From NCBI GenBank assembly GCA_021767785.1, contig JAASSR010000006.1:1-48385 (forward strand): a stretch of 48,385 nucleotides of DNA. The letters are read 5' to 3'. The translations under genes and the position numbers were made by a program. Each line of letters opens with the position of its first letter. The first letter of the stretch is position 1. This DNA is from Methanolobus sp. Its GTDB lineage: Archaea > Halobacteriota > Methanosarcinia > Methanosarcinales > Methanosarcinaceae. A model generated the notes under the pieces. It made no database searches. It had not been told where the DNA came from and saw only the letters and a program-made list of their open reading frames with translations. This document shows, one piece after another, positions 26,146-34,672 of the stretch.

Positions 26146-26879
26146 TTTTCCTCACCACCATTAAAGAGACAATCCTGAGGAGTAGTTACAATTTCAACAC
26201 CTTCGAAAACATACCTGTCAGAAGGACGGTTGTTTTTTATAATACTCTCAGGAATAGAGGAAATTCCTTTAATAGCTTCTTCCCGGGTCATACCAAAAAG
26301 ACCTGCAAGAGCAATTAGTTCCCTGGGAGCGCGCATGTCATAGCAGCATCTGGCATTTGCTGTAAGCACAAAAGGAACATCATATTTACGTATAAGTTTC
26401 AGATCCTTTCTGAAATTTGACAATGCCCTTACCCTTCTGCCACCTCTCTGACAGATAATTTCTCCAAGATCAAATGAAAGCGCAACATTATTATCATGGG
26501 CTGATCTGGCCAGAATATGGTTTATTCCGTTATCTTTCATGGAACCAAAATTTGAAAGTATGTCAACATTGGAATTCTCTACTGCAGCCCTGTTTATACT
26601 TTCACTGCCACCATGGACAACGATAACATCGACCATTTTTCTGTATTTTCCTATAAGGCCGTGAAGTCTGGAAGCTTTGTTCACCTCCAGTTCAATACCG
26701 CTAAATATCTCCAGATCATCAAACATAGCGGGTCTTTCAGGTTCACATGATCCGAAAGGGTTTGTAATGGCAATCCCTCTGAAACCAAAATGTTTCGCAA
26801 GACTGGCTATTTTTTCAACAGTGTCATTGCCTTCAGGAACAGAACAGACATTCAGATCATAGAAAGCCGGTCTAGCCAA
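26142..26879 (-). CDS. rnp3: RNase P protein Rpp30 (Rnp3)
   Basis: The TIM-barrel protein subunit of archaeal RNase P, partner of Pop5. The 245 residues show the family pattern: [53 protein letters not shown] near 75-95 and the histidine-containing NHILARSAHDNNVALSFDLG. I set the start at a TTG (26879), because GGAGG lies six bases before it and the protein then begins [10 protein letters not shown] as in relatives; a TTG at 26894 has no site. The 5' end overlaps the last bases of the preceding RNA-binding gene. Confidence 0.92.
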   Translation of the reverse strand: MARPAFYDLNVCSVPEGNDTVEKIASLAKHFGFRGIAITNPFGSCEPERPAMFDDLEIFSGIELEVNKASRLHGLIGKYRKMVDVIVVHGGSESINRAAVENSNVDILSNFGSMKDNGINHILARSAHDNNVALSFDLGEIICQRGGRRVRALSNFRKDLKLIRKYDVPFVLTANARCCYDMRAPRELIALAGLFGMTREEAIKGISSIPESIIKNNRPSDRYVFEGVEIVTTPQDCLFNGGEEK

Positions 26880-27327
26880 ACAATTCCTCCACAATAAGTC
26901 CCGCTTGAAGACGGTCCCTGGGATAAGTGGCTATTTTTACCTTTACCTTAATGGCATCTGATGACGAGCTAAGAACCAGCTTTCCAAAAAAAGCGGCCTG
27001 CTTATCAAACCTCAGATGGAATAACTGATCATCATCAAGCCTGTCAGGCATTTCACTGCGCAGGACATTAACATCTTCAGGGGACATATTATCCCTGATA
27101 AACCTGGCAAGTCTTACAGAGTCCGATTTGCGAGTGATACTGGAACTTAACATCACAAAGGAATTGCCATAATGCCCCTCTAACTCAGTTACTTCCACAA
27201 GATCTTCAGTAACCACGTTCCGGGATTTATCAAAAGCATTGAGCAAAAAGAATTCCAGAGCAGCTCGTACCCTGGAAAGATCCTCTGTAGAATGCGCGAT
27301 CACACGCAGGTTGATATAATGGATCAC
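26872..27327 (-). CDS. RNA-binding protein of the DUF54/exosome-associated family
   Basis: A 151-residue archaeal protein with an alpha-beta fold and no enzymatic motif, long known as a companion of eL15 and RNase P genes in archaea. Visible segments are [19 protein letters not shown] at the front, [19 protein letters not shown] in the middle and [16 protein letters not shown] near 110. Its exact role is unknown; a tRNA or rRNA contact is plausible from its neighbours. The start is a GTG at 27327 overlapping the stop of eL15 (GTGA) by four bases. Downstream it overlaps Rpp30 by eight bases, a chain of coupled genes. Confidence 0.85.
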   Translation of the reverse strand: MIHYINLRVIAHSTEDLSRVRAALEFFLLNAFDKSRNVVTEDLVEVTELEGHYGNSFVMLSSSITRKSDSVRLARFIRDNMSPEDVNVLRSEMPDRLDDDQLFHLRFDKQAAFFGKLVLSSSSDAIKVKVKIATYPRDRLQAGLIVEELFG

Positions 27328-27914
27328 TTGCCCCGGTTAAGGTTTGACCTTATACTTGGCCTGGTCTTTTCAGTACCTGTACCACGTGACATCATACCTC
27401 TGCCTTTCAGGCCTGCACTGGTCTTTCCACGCTGAGCACGTCCTTTATGGACATTGTCACAGATCCAGTTAAGGTTCCTGTCACTTTTTATCACAGGATG
27501 GCTGGGGTCCACAAGAATAACTTCATACCACTTTGACCTTCCGTCTTCACCAACCCAGTAAGAGTTAAGAACTTCAAGGTTAGGGAATTTTCTTCCGGCA
27601 CGATCTTCGGCAATCCTCTGAATACTCATTCCACCGGTGATCTTGTTCTTACCCATGCGATGTGTACGCCTTCCGCGAACATACCTGGACTTTCTCATTC
27701 CACCCTTACGTACTTTAACACGAGCTACTACGATACCCTGCTTGGCTTTGTATCCCAGGGAACGTGCACGATCAATACGGGTCGGACGCCTGATCTTTGT
27801 AACAGATCCTTCCTTTCTCCATTCCTGGAGCCTCTGCCATCTGAGATCCCTTACATATGTATTGTCCGGATCTTTCCATGCGTCTCTTACGTATGCGTAA
27901 TATGATTTTGACAA
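27324..27914 (-). CDS. rpl15e: Large-subunit ribosomal protein eL15
   Basis: A core ribosomal protein of 196 residues. It begins [18 protein letters not shown] and contains [40 protein letters not shown] and [20 protein letters not shown], all typical. I prefer the TTG at 27914 to the GTG at 27923, because GGTGA is located right before the TTG and would be destroyed if the GTG were used, and the N-terminus then fits relatives. It is the first gene of the superoperon, with a strong promoter and a palindrome upstream. Confidence 0.96.
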   Translation of the reverse strand: MSKSYYAYVRDAWKDPDNTYVRDLRWQRLQEWRKEGSVTKIRRPTRIDRARSLGYKAKQGIVVARVKVRKGGMRKSRYVRGRRTHRMGKNKITGGMSIQRIAEDRAGRKFPNLEVLNSYWVGEDGRSKWYEVILVDPSHPVIKSDRNLNWICDNVHKGRAQRGKTSAGLKGRGMMSRGTGTEKTRPSIRSNLNRGK

Positions 27915-27954
27915 TTTCTTCACCTTAGTTTCATTTTATAGTTTCACGGTTCAG

Positions 27955-27992
27955 CTTTTTATAGAGCTACATTCCCACGGGACTTATCCCGT
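27955..27992 (-). promoter_or_regulatory. Superoperon promoter with upstream palindrome
   Basis: A TATA box reads CTATAAAAAG on the minus strand (27955-27964). Just upstream (27977-27992) ACGGGA, CTTA, TCCCGT form a perfect palindrome. A second TATA-like stretch at about 27932-27942 lies closer to the gene. The palindrome is at the position of an operator or activator site for the eL15-exosome operon. Confidence 0.5.
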
Positions 27993-28092
27993 CAATGAAA
28001 CAGGACTACTACTTAACGCGATTCAATTTAAAGCTTTGCATCAACAGAAATAATAACAGAGTGATGAATGAAACATAAAATGAAAAAGCAAA

Positions 28093-28854
28093 TCATCGGA
28101 GTTTGCTCAGATCTTCTCCGGAACGAAGGACCCCGGTAGTATTTCCATCGTCATCCTCCAGAACAACATCATACCATCTTATCGGAATTTCCCTGCCATC
28201 CTTTGTAATAACCTTATGTTCCATATACTCAGGCAGTTCAGATTCCTCTTCAAGGGCTTTAGTTAACTGAGAGCGAAGATCATCAGCCTCTTCCTCCGGA
28301 ACAAGGGATTCAATGAAATCATGTCCTATAAGTTCGAATTCACCATATCCCAGGACATCGTTGCCTTTTGTATTGACAAGATGGATCTTCATATCACTGT
28401 CGATAACAAAGATAATAAAGCCTGCAACGTCAATGTAATTCATTGCTTCATTTCTTTCTGCAAGTATCTTGTCCTGGAGATGTTTGATCCTCAAGAGGGA
28501 CCTTACCCTTGTAACAAGTTCAAGGCGATTGACCGGCTTACCAAGGAACTCATCCGCACCAACTTCGATTCCCTTGATACGATCATCTTTTCCGGATAGA
28601 GCAGTAACCATGACCACAGGTAAGAACTGGGTTTCCACTGAAGTCTTTAACACCCTGCAGACCTCATACCCATTCATATCAGGCATCATCACATCAAGCA
28701 GAATTATGTCAGGTTTTTCGGATTTTACCTTGTCCAGTGCCTCCTGTCCGCTATATGCAGGAATTACTTCGTAATCGGACTTCAGATAAAGGCCCATCAA
28801 TTCCACTATGGCCTGTTCATCATCAACAATGAGTACTTTATCCCGATCTGGCAT
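28093..28854 (-). CDS. Response regulator with PAS domain (orphan)
   Basis: A 253-residue signalling protein. Residues 1-125 are a receiver domain with the acidic pair D11-D12, the phosphoacceptor D54 in ILLDVMMPD, a Thr in VVMVTALSG and the lysine in FLGKPVN. After a helical linker (about 125-145) residues 145-250 form a PAS domain (IIFVIDSDMKIHLVNTKGND and EFELIGHDFIESLVPEEEAD). There is no DNA-binding or kinase domain, so output goes through protein contacts. No histidine kinase gene lies within the window. RR-PAS proteins of this build are common in Methanosarcinales. The ATG is near an AT-rich promoter containing a tandem repeat. Confidence 0.92.
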   Translation of the reverse strand: MPDRDKVLIVDDEQAIVELMGLYLKSDYEVIPAYSGQEALDKVKSEKPDIILLDVMMPDMNGYEVCRVLKTSVETQFLPVVMVTALSGKDDRIKGIEVGADEFLGKPVNRLELVTRVRSLLRIKHLQDKILAERNEAMNYIDVAGFIIFVIDSDMKIHLVNTKGNDVLGYGEFELIGHDFIESLVPEEEADDLRSQLTKALEEESELPEYMEHKVITKDGREIPIRWYDVVLEDDDGNTTGVLRSGEDLSKLR

Positions 28855-28923
28855 GAATAATAGGCTCCCTTTTTATACGTAAATTGAATAAATACGTTGC
28901 AATATAAATTTAATGGCAACCTT

Positions 28924-28959
28924 TGTACTTAATTATAGTATTGTACTTTATTATAGTAT
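28924..28959. repeat. Tandem direct repeat of 18 bases upstream of the response regulator
   Basis: Two copies of TGTACTT(A/T)ATTATAGTAT lie head to tail (28924-28941 and 28942-28959) with a single mismatch. They lie 70-105 bases before the response-regulator ATG. On the minus strand each copy carries ATACTATAAT, so they could be doubled TATA/regulator sites, or a strand-slippage duplication in AT-rich DNA. Confidence 0.6.
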
Positions 28960-29114
28960 TTATTGTGTATTTATTGTAAAATTATTATTTTAAATTTTAC
29001 TATTAATTATATAGTTCTATCTACATATATAGTTTAGGCATAGAGAAGGAGACGGAAGACCTTTTCAGAAACAGAAATAAAACTGAATTATTGTCTGAAT
29101 AAAGAATGTGAACA

Positions 29115-29309
29115 TGGGGCTGGTGAGATTCGAACTCACGATCGACGGGTCTCTCCGAACAGCTGTTTAAACAGCATTCAGTTCCTGAGCACATATCAGT
29201 GCTCCAACGGCTCCTCACGAACCAACCCCGTCGGGTTGGTCTCAGCAGACCCGTTGCTCATCATTTATCCGCTGGAGCCCATCGCCATGCCGGACTAGGC
29301 CACAGCCCC
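29115..29309 (-). tRNA. tRNA-Trp (CCA anticodon) with a 121-base intron
   Basis: Read on the minus strand. The acceptor stem is GGGGCTG with CAGCCCC, the D stem GCC/GGC, the anticodon stem ATGGG with CCCGT, and the T arm GTGAG, TTCGAAT, CTCAC. The anticodon CCA (tryptophan) lies at 29274-29276. Exon 1 is 29309-29272 and exon 2 is 29150-29115, giving a mature tRNA of 74 bases without encoded 3' CCA. The splice sites form a textbook bulge-helix-bulge: CTCC pairs with GGAG and the two three-base bulges are AGC and AGA, each cut after the second base. The intron holds a box C/D guide RNA. Transcription runs leftward from a TATA box at 29338-29351. Confidence 0.95.
29151..29271 (-). ncRNA. Box C/D guide sRNA within the tRNA-Trp intron
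   Basis: The intron shows box C ATGATGA (29258-29264), D' CTGA (29242-29245), C' TGAGGA (29212-29217) and D CTGA (29196-29199). The guide before D pairs with GCTCCAGCGG across the exon 1/intron joint, with the fifth base before D opposite C34. The guide before D' (ACGGGTCT) pairs with AGACCCGT in exon 2, with its fifth base opposite C39. This predicts 2'-O-methylation of C34 and position 39, as known for haloarchaeal tRNA-Trp. An eight-base hairpin (ACCAACCC/GGGTTGGT, 29221-29240) separates the two halves, and the palindrome GCTGTTTAAACAGC (29162-29175) lies after box D. No separate gene for this RNA is needed. Confidence 0.9.
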
Positions 29310-29337
29310 ACAAATTCGGGCAGTACCCCCTGAATAC

Positions 29338-29351
29338 ATCTTATATAAGAT
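29338..29351 (-). promoter_or_regulatory. TATA box of tRNA-Trp
   Basis: ATCTTATATAAGAT is a perfect 14-base palindrome with the TATA core in its centre, about 28-42 bases before the tRNA 5' end. It would start transcription a few bases before the tRNA. Confidence 0.55.
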
Positions 29352-29378
29352 ATATTTAGCGGTACTCTTAACCTGTCT

Positions 29379-30455
29379 TTATATATCCTCCCCGCCAACA
29401 CGTGCCAGATCTCCGAACTTACATAGCTCGTCACAGAGTTGCTCGATCTTTGAACGTAATTCCTCCATTGAATGACCTAAGAGCTCAGTAAGGTATATCG
29501 CACCTCCGGCACCTACGCCTTCTTTTACAAATCCCGCTTCATACTGTTGCAGACCTTTGAATGACGATCTACCAAATTCAGGATCTTTTCCCTCATATTT
29601 TGCCCCTACTTCATTGGCCAGTTCTACAAAGTTTGCGGACTTATCATTCATAACATAACTTGTCGTAACTATCTTGATATTATCTGTGGAATAGCCCATA
29701 TGTTTTATAACAGCAAAGATTGATGCCATCTGTGTACCACCGGCAAGTATGACCGGAGTTTCACCCAGACCTGCTGCAATTCCCGCAACCGCAACCATCA
29801 TAGGATCACCGACCGATTCTATGGCCTTCAGAGGATCATCTCGCAGTGAACCAAAAGTAATCCCGGAAGAAGCCATTGCTTCCCTGACAACCTCCTTCTT
29901 AAGGCGCAGAGGATTGGAATCGGCACTACTGCTGACGTTTCCATCATAGCCCAGTGATTGCAACACAGCATTAGCGGTTGTTGTTCCTCCAGGGATGCTT
30001 TCCCCGATCATAACAAGATCATGGTCCTTTGAAAGATTCTCACCGAGTTTGAACGAGTTATTAAAAGCCTCTTCAACATTATTAACTGCAATTGGGTCTC
30101 TTATGTCACCACCTGGTTTTCCACCTATATCGACCAGAGTTACTTTTTTGGCCGGAAGTACTTTCAGACCTGCATTTACAAATATATGTGGTACACCTAT
30201 TAATGAGAGTGCTGCACGGGTTATCAATGCAGGCGTAGGTGTGTCATAGGGAGGGGTCATGGGTAGAATAGGAATATCAATGATAGTTCCCGTTTCAAGA
30301 ACCTCAGCATCCCCTGCAGGAGTATAATCCGTCAGTTTTGCAGTCTTACCCGCAGCCGAAAGACCTTCAATATATGCGGTTTCAGTGTTTCCAAGAACGC
30401 AGACGAACAACGGCTTTTCAGGTAACCGTACTTTATCAGGTGCTAACGTATCCAT
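29379..30455 (-). CDS. cobT: CobT-like nicotinate mononucleotide:benzimidazole phosphoribosyltransferase (UPF0284)
   Basis: An archaeal-type enzyme assumed to activate the lower base of cobamides by making its alpha-ribotide from nicotinate mononucleotide. The 358 residues show VGDPMMVAVAGIAAGLGETP, ILAGGTQMASIFAVIKHMGY and IKIVTTSYVMNDKSANF in the C-terminal half and a TLVDIGGKPGGDIRDPIAV stretch in the middle, as in UPF0284. Methanogen cobamides carry 5-hydroxybenzimidazole, so that base is the likely substrate (inference). I start at the ATG at 30455, with GGATGAT just before it; the ATG at 30464 overlaps that site. The gene stands alone after proS. Confidence 0.88.
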   Translation of the reverse strand: MDTLAPDKVRLPEKPLFVCVLGNTETAYIEGLSAAGKTAKLTDYTPAGDAEVLETGTIIDIPILPMTPPYDTPTPALITRAALSLIGVPHIFVNAGLKVLPAKKVTLVDIGGKPGGDIRDPIAVNNVEEAFNNSFKLGENLSKDHDLVMIGESIPGGTTTANAVLQSLGYDGNVSSSADSNPLRLKKEVVREAMASSGITFGSLRDDPLKAIESVGDPMMVAVAGIAAGLGETPVILAGGTQMASIFAVIKHMGYSTDNIKIVTTSYVMNDKSANFVELANEVGAKYEGKDPEFGRSSFKGLQQYEAGFVKEGVGAGGAIYLTELLGHSMEELRSKIEQLCDELCKFGDLARVGGEDI

Positions 30456-30509
30456 ACCAATCATCCAGATATATTTTACAGGGAGTATATGACCTTTTTC
30501 CAGAAGGGA

Positions 30510-31946
30510 TCAATAGGTCCTGGCAACATATACCTGAGTGCTTGAATCTGAACCGCAGACCGGACATTTACCTGAACAACCTTCAGACTGTTCGTCAGGA
30601 ATACCAAGTATACCCGCGCCGATGTCATCTTCTAGCTTCAAGCCACAATCCTTGTTACCGCACCAGAATATCTTTGCAATACCCACTGGAAGTTTTTCCC
30701 TGATATCTTCAAGGTTTTCACATTCAAAGATTCTTTCTTTCAAATCTGCCCGTGCTTTACTATAAAGATCATCATGGATGGCGTCAAGCAGAGAGAGAAC
30801 TTCATCCGTAGCATTATCAAGTGATACCTGCTCTTTTTCTCCCGTATCACGGCGTACAAGCATTACAGCATTCTTCTTAAGGTCCCTTGGTCCGAGTTCC
30901 AGTCGGACAGGAACTCCGCGCATTTCCCACTTATAGTACTTGGCACCAGGTCTGTTGTCACTGGTATCCATTTTCACACGAACACCTGCCGCTTCAAGAT
31001 CCGCCTTTACCGTCTCACATGCTTCGAGCACATCATCGGATTTTTTGAAGATGATAGGTATAATCACTACCTGTACCGGAGCGACCGCAGGCGGAAGGAC
31101 CAGACCCTTATCATCTCCGTGAATAGATATGAGAGCAGCTATGGAGCGCTCGGAAACCCCGTAACATGTCTGGAATGCGTATATCTGCTCACCTTCAGCA
31201 TCCTCATATGTTATGTCGAAAGTTCTGGCAAAATTGTCACCAAGATGGTGAGCAGTACCAACCTGAAGGGTCTTGCCGTCTGGCATCAGCGCATCTGTAG
31301 CTATCGTATAGTCTGCACCCGGGAACTTATCCCAGTCAGGTCTTCTGGACGCAAGCACAGGGACTGCAAGCTGGCGGTAGAATTCAGTATAGATCCTGAT
31401 AGCTTCATCAACCTGAGCTGCGGCATCCTCCCACGTGGCATGAACTGTGTGTGCTTCCTTAAAGGAAGTTATCTCACGCAGCCTTATGAGAGGACGTGTG
31501 TGCTTTGTTTCGTATCGGAACGTATTGACGATCTGATATAGCTTAAGTGGCATATCCGCATGAGATCTTATCCACAATTTATACATTGGATAGATAGCAG
31601 TTTCACTTGTAGGACGGAGTGCAAGTTTCACATCCAGAGGAGTGGTACCACCATGTGTAACCCAGTAAACCTCATCCTCAAATCCCTTTATGTGTTCAGC
31701 TTCTTTCATGAACTCATTTTCGGGAATCAGAAGAGGGAACATTGTTTCCTGATGATCTTTGTCAAGCAATCCGCGCATGATGTCATAAACATTTCTTCTG
31801 ATATTGAAACCAAAAGGAAACCACACATACAGTCCTTTAACAGGATATCGGACATCCATGACCTCTCCTTTCTGGAGCAGATCATTATACCATTCACTAA
31901 AATTTTTTTTTGAAGGAAGCGCAGCCTCTTTTTCTTGCTCTGCCAT
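30510..31946 (-). CDS. proS: Prolyl-tRNA synthetase, archaeal/eukaryal type
   Basis: Charges tRNA-Pro. The 478 residues match the short archaeal type: class II motif 2 in [17 protein letters not shown], the [18 protein letters not shown] segment, [16 protein letters not shown], motif 3 [17 protein letters not shown], an anticodon-binding domain ([20 protein letters not shown]) and a C-terminal zinc domain with [11 protein letters not shown] and [11 protein letters not shown], ending in a tyrosine as usual. There is no editing insertion. The gene has AAAGGTGAATAAATG at its start. Downstream is the cobT gene on the same strand (54 bases); linkage may be accidental. Confidence 0.97.
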   Translation of the reverse strand: MAEQEKEAALPSKKNFSEWYNDLLQKGEVMDVRYPVKGLYVWFPFGFNIRRNVYDIMRGLLDKDHQETMFPLLIPENEFMKEAEHIKGFEDEVYWVTHGGTTPLDVKLALRPTSETAIYPMYKLWIRSHADMPLKLYQIVNTFRYETKHTRPLIRLREITSFKEAHTVHATWEDAAAQVDEAIRIYTEFYRQLAVPVLASRRPDWDKFPGADYTIATDALMPDGKTLQVGTAHHLGDNFARTFDITYEDAEGEQIYAFQTCYGVSERSIAALISIHGDDKGLVLPPAVAPVQVVIIPIIFKKSDDVLEACETVKADLEAAGVRVKMDTSDNRPGAKYYKWEMRGVPVRLELGPRDLKKNAVMLVRRDTGEKEQVSLDNATDEVLSLLDAIHDDLYSKARADLKERIFECENLEDIREKLPVGIAKIFWCGNKDCGLKLEDDIGAGILGIPDEQSEGCSGKCPVCGSDSSTQVYVARTY

Positions 31947-32074
31947 TTATTCACCTTTATAAATTTGACTTGATTTTGGCTACATTAACAAGTACATTGC
32001 TTATAGCCGTTTCCTTTCATGATCTGAAAGAAAAAAGTTCTTTTCAATTCAAGTCATTTTTCAGGAATCTGCAA

Positions 32075-32794
32075 TTATATATCTTTTTTAGTGCACAGGA
32101 ACCAGTCGATGCATTTTACATCCTCATCTGATCTTGCAGACCTCTCCTTCGCAGCGGTCCAGGTTACAGGACATGGTACGATTACATCATCTCCGGGCAA
32201 CCATCCTTCGGGAGTGACAACATTTTCACTGTCAGACTTTTGCAGGGCAATTAAAAGACGTTTCACTTCAGCCATGCATCTCCCATTGGTAAAAGGATAA
32301 TAGAGAATAGAACGGACCTTACCTACAGGATCAATAATGAAAACAGCTCTTATTGTCTCTGTAGTGAATTCCTGAGCTGGCAATACACCACCTGACCTTT
32401 CAAACTTCTCCAGAACAGCATCTGTTGTATAATTGGCATTTGGATGGATCATTCCGTATTTACGTGCTATATCCATATTCAGATCTTCTATTACAGGGAA
32501 CATTATGTCTACATTTTTAGATCCTTTGTATTCTACCCTGTCCCTTATAGTTTCAAGCCATGCAATGTGAGAATAGATACTGTCAACAGAAAGACCAAGA
32601 AGTTCCGTATTGAGTTCCCGCAGTTCTTCCTGCATACTTGCACATTTTATAAACTCGGTCGTACAAACCGGAGTAAAATCAGAAGGATGACTGAAGAATA
32701 TTACCCATTTGCCTTTATAATCTTCCGGAAAATTAATCTTTCCCAGAGTCGTCCTGGCTTTAAACGAAGGTGCATCATCACCTATCAACGGCAT
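32075..32794 (-). CDS. Peroxiredoxin, Prx6-like
   Basis: A thiol peroxidase that reduces hydrogen peroxide. The ATG-based chain is 239 residues: peroxidatic Cys44 in DFTPVCTTEF with the conserved Pro and Thr, the VDSIYSHIAWLETI helix, IIDPVGKVRSILYYPFTNGR and a Prx6-type C-terminal domain GWLPGDDVIVPCPV, ending with two further cysteines (DVKCIDWFLC) that may serve as resolving residues. The true start may be further out. No ribosome binding site precedes the ATG at 32794. The frame is open upstream with TYLEENYEALNEAS, and a CTG at 32830 lies seven bases after a GGGGG site. Single gene; TATA candidate near 32893. Confidence 0.93.
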   Translation of the reverse strand: MPLIGDDAPSFKARTTLGKINFPEDYKGKWVIFFSHPSDFTPVCTTEFIKCASMQEELRELNTELLGLSVDSIYSHIAWLETIRDRVEYKGSKNVDIMFPVIEDLNMDIARKYGMIHPNANYTTDAVLEKFERSGGVLPAQEFTTETIRAVFIIDPVGKVRSILYYPFTNGRCMAEVKRLLIALQKSDSENVVTPEGWLPGDDVIVPCPVTWTAAKERSARSDEDVKCIDWFLCTKKDI

Positions 32795-32980
32795 ACTTGC
32801 TTCATTAAGAGCTTCGTAATTTTCTTCCAGATAAGTTCCCCCTGATATAAATAAAGATAATTATGATCTATGATAATAAGCTTCTGCAAATAAATACTTA
32901 AACTTTTTCAAATAAACCACTTAAATATAAATATAAACATAAAATTTGAAAAAGAATAAACAGTTAAAACTATCATTCAT

Positions 32981-33610
32981 TTAACATAAATCAGAATCAC
33001 TTGCGTCAAGCACCATTTCAGAAGAACCTGTATCAAAGACTATCATACCGGTCTCCAGACATTCTGCCTCTTCATGCGAAAGCACGCGGGACTTAGCCTT
33101 TTCCGAAATTATAGCACTGTTTCCAAATGGATCCTCTAATACAACAGTAAGGGACCTTTTCCCGTCCATTGCTTCTTCCAGAGCATGCTGAACTTCAAGT
33201 CCTCTGGAATATTTTTCAGGATCGTCTTTTGACCAGTTTGTAGCAGTGACAACTACATTATATATCCTGTCAATCACACCTTCTATATTAGTGATATACG
33301 ACTCGGAAATAGAACCTGGCTCGACATCGATCCCAAGTTCCGGTATTCTGATAGTCCCTGAAGTAGAACGTACAACCCTGTAATTCAGATCTTCAAGGTT
33401 CTCTAATTTCAGTTCGTACCTCATGGGCTCTTTCTGTGAGAGAATAATAGTATCGGCAAACCTGAAACTACATTTACAGGCCGCAGCTATATACATAACT
33501 TCGCCAAAATAAGGGATATCATCACCCTGCCACCTGACTATCAGATCCTCATGGCAGAGCGGGCACGAAGTTAGTGTTTCGAACTTACGGCAGGATTCCT
33601 CTTCACTCAA
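32981..33610 (-). CDS. ZPR1-type zinc-finger protein
   Basis: A 209-residue archaeal homologue of one ZPR1 half. The zinc site is C16, C19, C45 and C47 (TSCPLCHED and AACKCSFR), followed by the beta-rich domain with VVRSTSGTIRIPELGIDVEP, the typical ZPR1 stretch, and ITNIEGVIDRIYNVVVTA. Eukaryal ZPR1 assists folding of elongation factor 1A; a similar role in archaea is possible. It begins with TTG whose last bases overlap the SepF stop (TTGA), so it is translationally coupled to sepF. A GGTGG lies before it. Confidence 0.88.
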   Translation of the reverse strand: MSEEESCRKFETLTSCPLCHEDLIVRWQGDDIPYFGEVMYIAAACKCSFRFADTIILSQKEPMRYELKLENLEDLNYRVVRSTSGTIRIPELGIDVEPGSISESYITNIEGVIDRIYNVVVTATNWSKDDPEKYSRGLEVQHALEEAMDGKRSLTVVLEDPFGNSAIISEKAKSRVLSHEEAECLETGMIVFDTGSSEMVLDASDSDLC

Positions 33611-33987
33611 TATCTGCCACCGGTAATCTTTGACCTGTCGATCTTTATGCCTGTAGGAGTTACAAGAACCTGGTCATCCTTAATACCGGCAATATCGCCA
33701 TGAACATCCATTACAACTTCTTTGAGATCCTTTAAAGCACGATCAAGAAGTAGCTTATCGACTTTTATGTTGGATATATCGATCATCAATATATTGCCTT
33801 CATATACCTCTTTTTTAAGTGAGGTCAGCTCATTGAGGTTTGTGAGTTCCGCAACCCTGATATAGGTCTCTGCAGGCTCATCATCAATTACCTCTTCGTA
33901 TTTAGTAAGATCAAGTTCGGTATATTCATCCTCAGTGGTTGAGCTTTTGCTGCTGCCACCAAACAGTTTGTTCATGATATTTGCCAT
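33607..33987 (-). CDS. sepF: Archaeal cell-division protein SepF
   Basis: SepF anchors the FtsZ ring to the membrane in archaea lacking FtsA. The 126 residues have the N-terminal amphipathic membrane-targeting helix (MANIMNKLFGG), an acidic linker to about residue 40, and the SepF core (TYIRVAELTNLNELTSLKKE, IDISNIKVDKLLLDRALKDL, GDIAGIKDDQVLVTPTGIKI). GAGGGCGAATT precedes the ATG. It is the first gene of a two-gene unit with ZPR1, an arrangement seen in related archaea. Three ACCGG copies sit upstream of its TATA-like stretch. Confidence 0.94.
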   Translation of the reverse strand: MANIMNKLFGGSSKSSTTEDEYTELDLTKYEEVIDDEPAETYIRVAELTNLNELTSLKKEVYEGNILMIDISNIKVDKLLLDRALKDLKEVVMDVHGDIAGIKDDQVLVTPTGIKIDRSKITGGRY

Positions 33988-34047
33988 AATTCGCCCTCAT
34001 GTATTCAAAAACATTGTTATATTAATGCCACTAATACTTAAAATATT

Positions 34048-34071
34048 ACCGGGATACCGGAATGCCACCGG
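34048..34071. promoter_or_regulatory. Three ACCGG copies upstream of the sepF promoter
   Basis: ACCGG occurs at 34048, 34056 and 34067 (8 and 11 bases apart) in otherwise AT-rich DNA, directly upstream of the TATA-like stretch at 34037-34047 (minus strand TATTTTAAGTA). They could be sites for a regulator of sepF-zpr1. Confidence 0.3.
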
Positions 34072-34189
34072 ACTATTGGATCATTAAGACCATTGGTATG
34101 TACCTGTTGCTGATATGTTGGTACTGTTATTTTACTGATATTTATATTTATATTAAAACTCATCCTATTTTAATGATTTCTTTTAATTG

Positions 34190-34672
34190 TTAGATGTCAA
34201 GATTCCAGAGTTTGTCACCTACATAATGAATGGATTTTACTGCTTTACCCTTATTTCCAACCATGTTTTCACCAGGCATCAAAGCTGTTCCGATAGCCAA
34301 TGGTTTACCGTGGGCCTCCTCTATTATGATCACAGGATCACCTTCCATGATCCCGGAGTCAGCATCAACAATTCCCGGACACATTATATCGGCACCATTG
34401 ACCACAAAACGAACCGCACCTGAATCGACGGTTACTACATTCTTTCTCAGATCCAGTTTAAGGGCACCTTTTACGGTCGGGAAATAGAATCCTTCTATCT
34501 GGAAAAGAAGAGGTTCACCATCAACAAGAATAAGTGACTGGTCATCTATGTTTGCTGTTTCAAATTTGCTTTTTTCAAGTTCTTTAGCCGCTTCTCCAAA
34601 AATTGATTCTATATCGTTTAAAAGTTGATTCTTTGAAGATTTCCTTAGCTGTACCCTGGATTTTATTTTCAA
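34190..34672 (-). CDS. PUA-domain RNA-binding protein
   Basis: A 160-residue protein with an N-terminal helical domain (RVQLRKSSKNQLLNDIESIF) and a C-terminal PUA domain from about residue 80 (VVTVDSGAVRFVVNGADIMC, PGIVDADSGIMEGDPVIIIE, GKPLAIGTALMPGENM). This plan is that of archaeal MCT-1-like or PUA-only proteins that work in translation or RNA modification; no catalytic motif is seen. The start is TTG at 34672, clearly set by AGGTGATTAG before it. It precedes sepF by about 200 bases of AT-rich DNA without visible genes. Confidence 0.86.
   Translation of the reverse strand: MKIKSRVQLRKSSKNQLLNDIESIFGEAAKELEKSKFETANIDDQSLILVDGEPLLFQIEGFYFPTVKGALKLDLRKNVVTVDSGAVRFVVNGADIMCPGIVDADSGIMEGDPVIIIEEAHGKPLAIGTALMPGENMVGNKGKAVKSIHYVGDKLWNLDI

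Noticed and set aside
29115-29309. Integration site of a mobile element at the tRNA gene
   Set aside because: The insert in the tRNA is a canonical bulge-helix-bulge intron with a C/D guide; no integrase or att duplication is seen.
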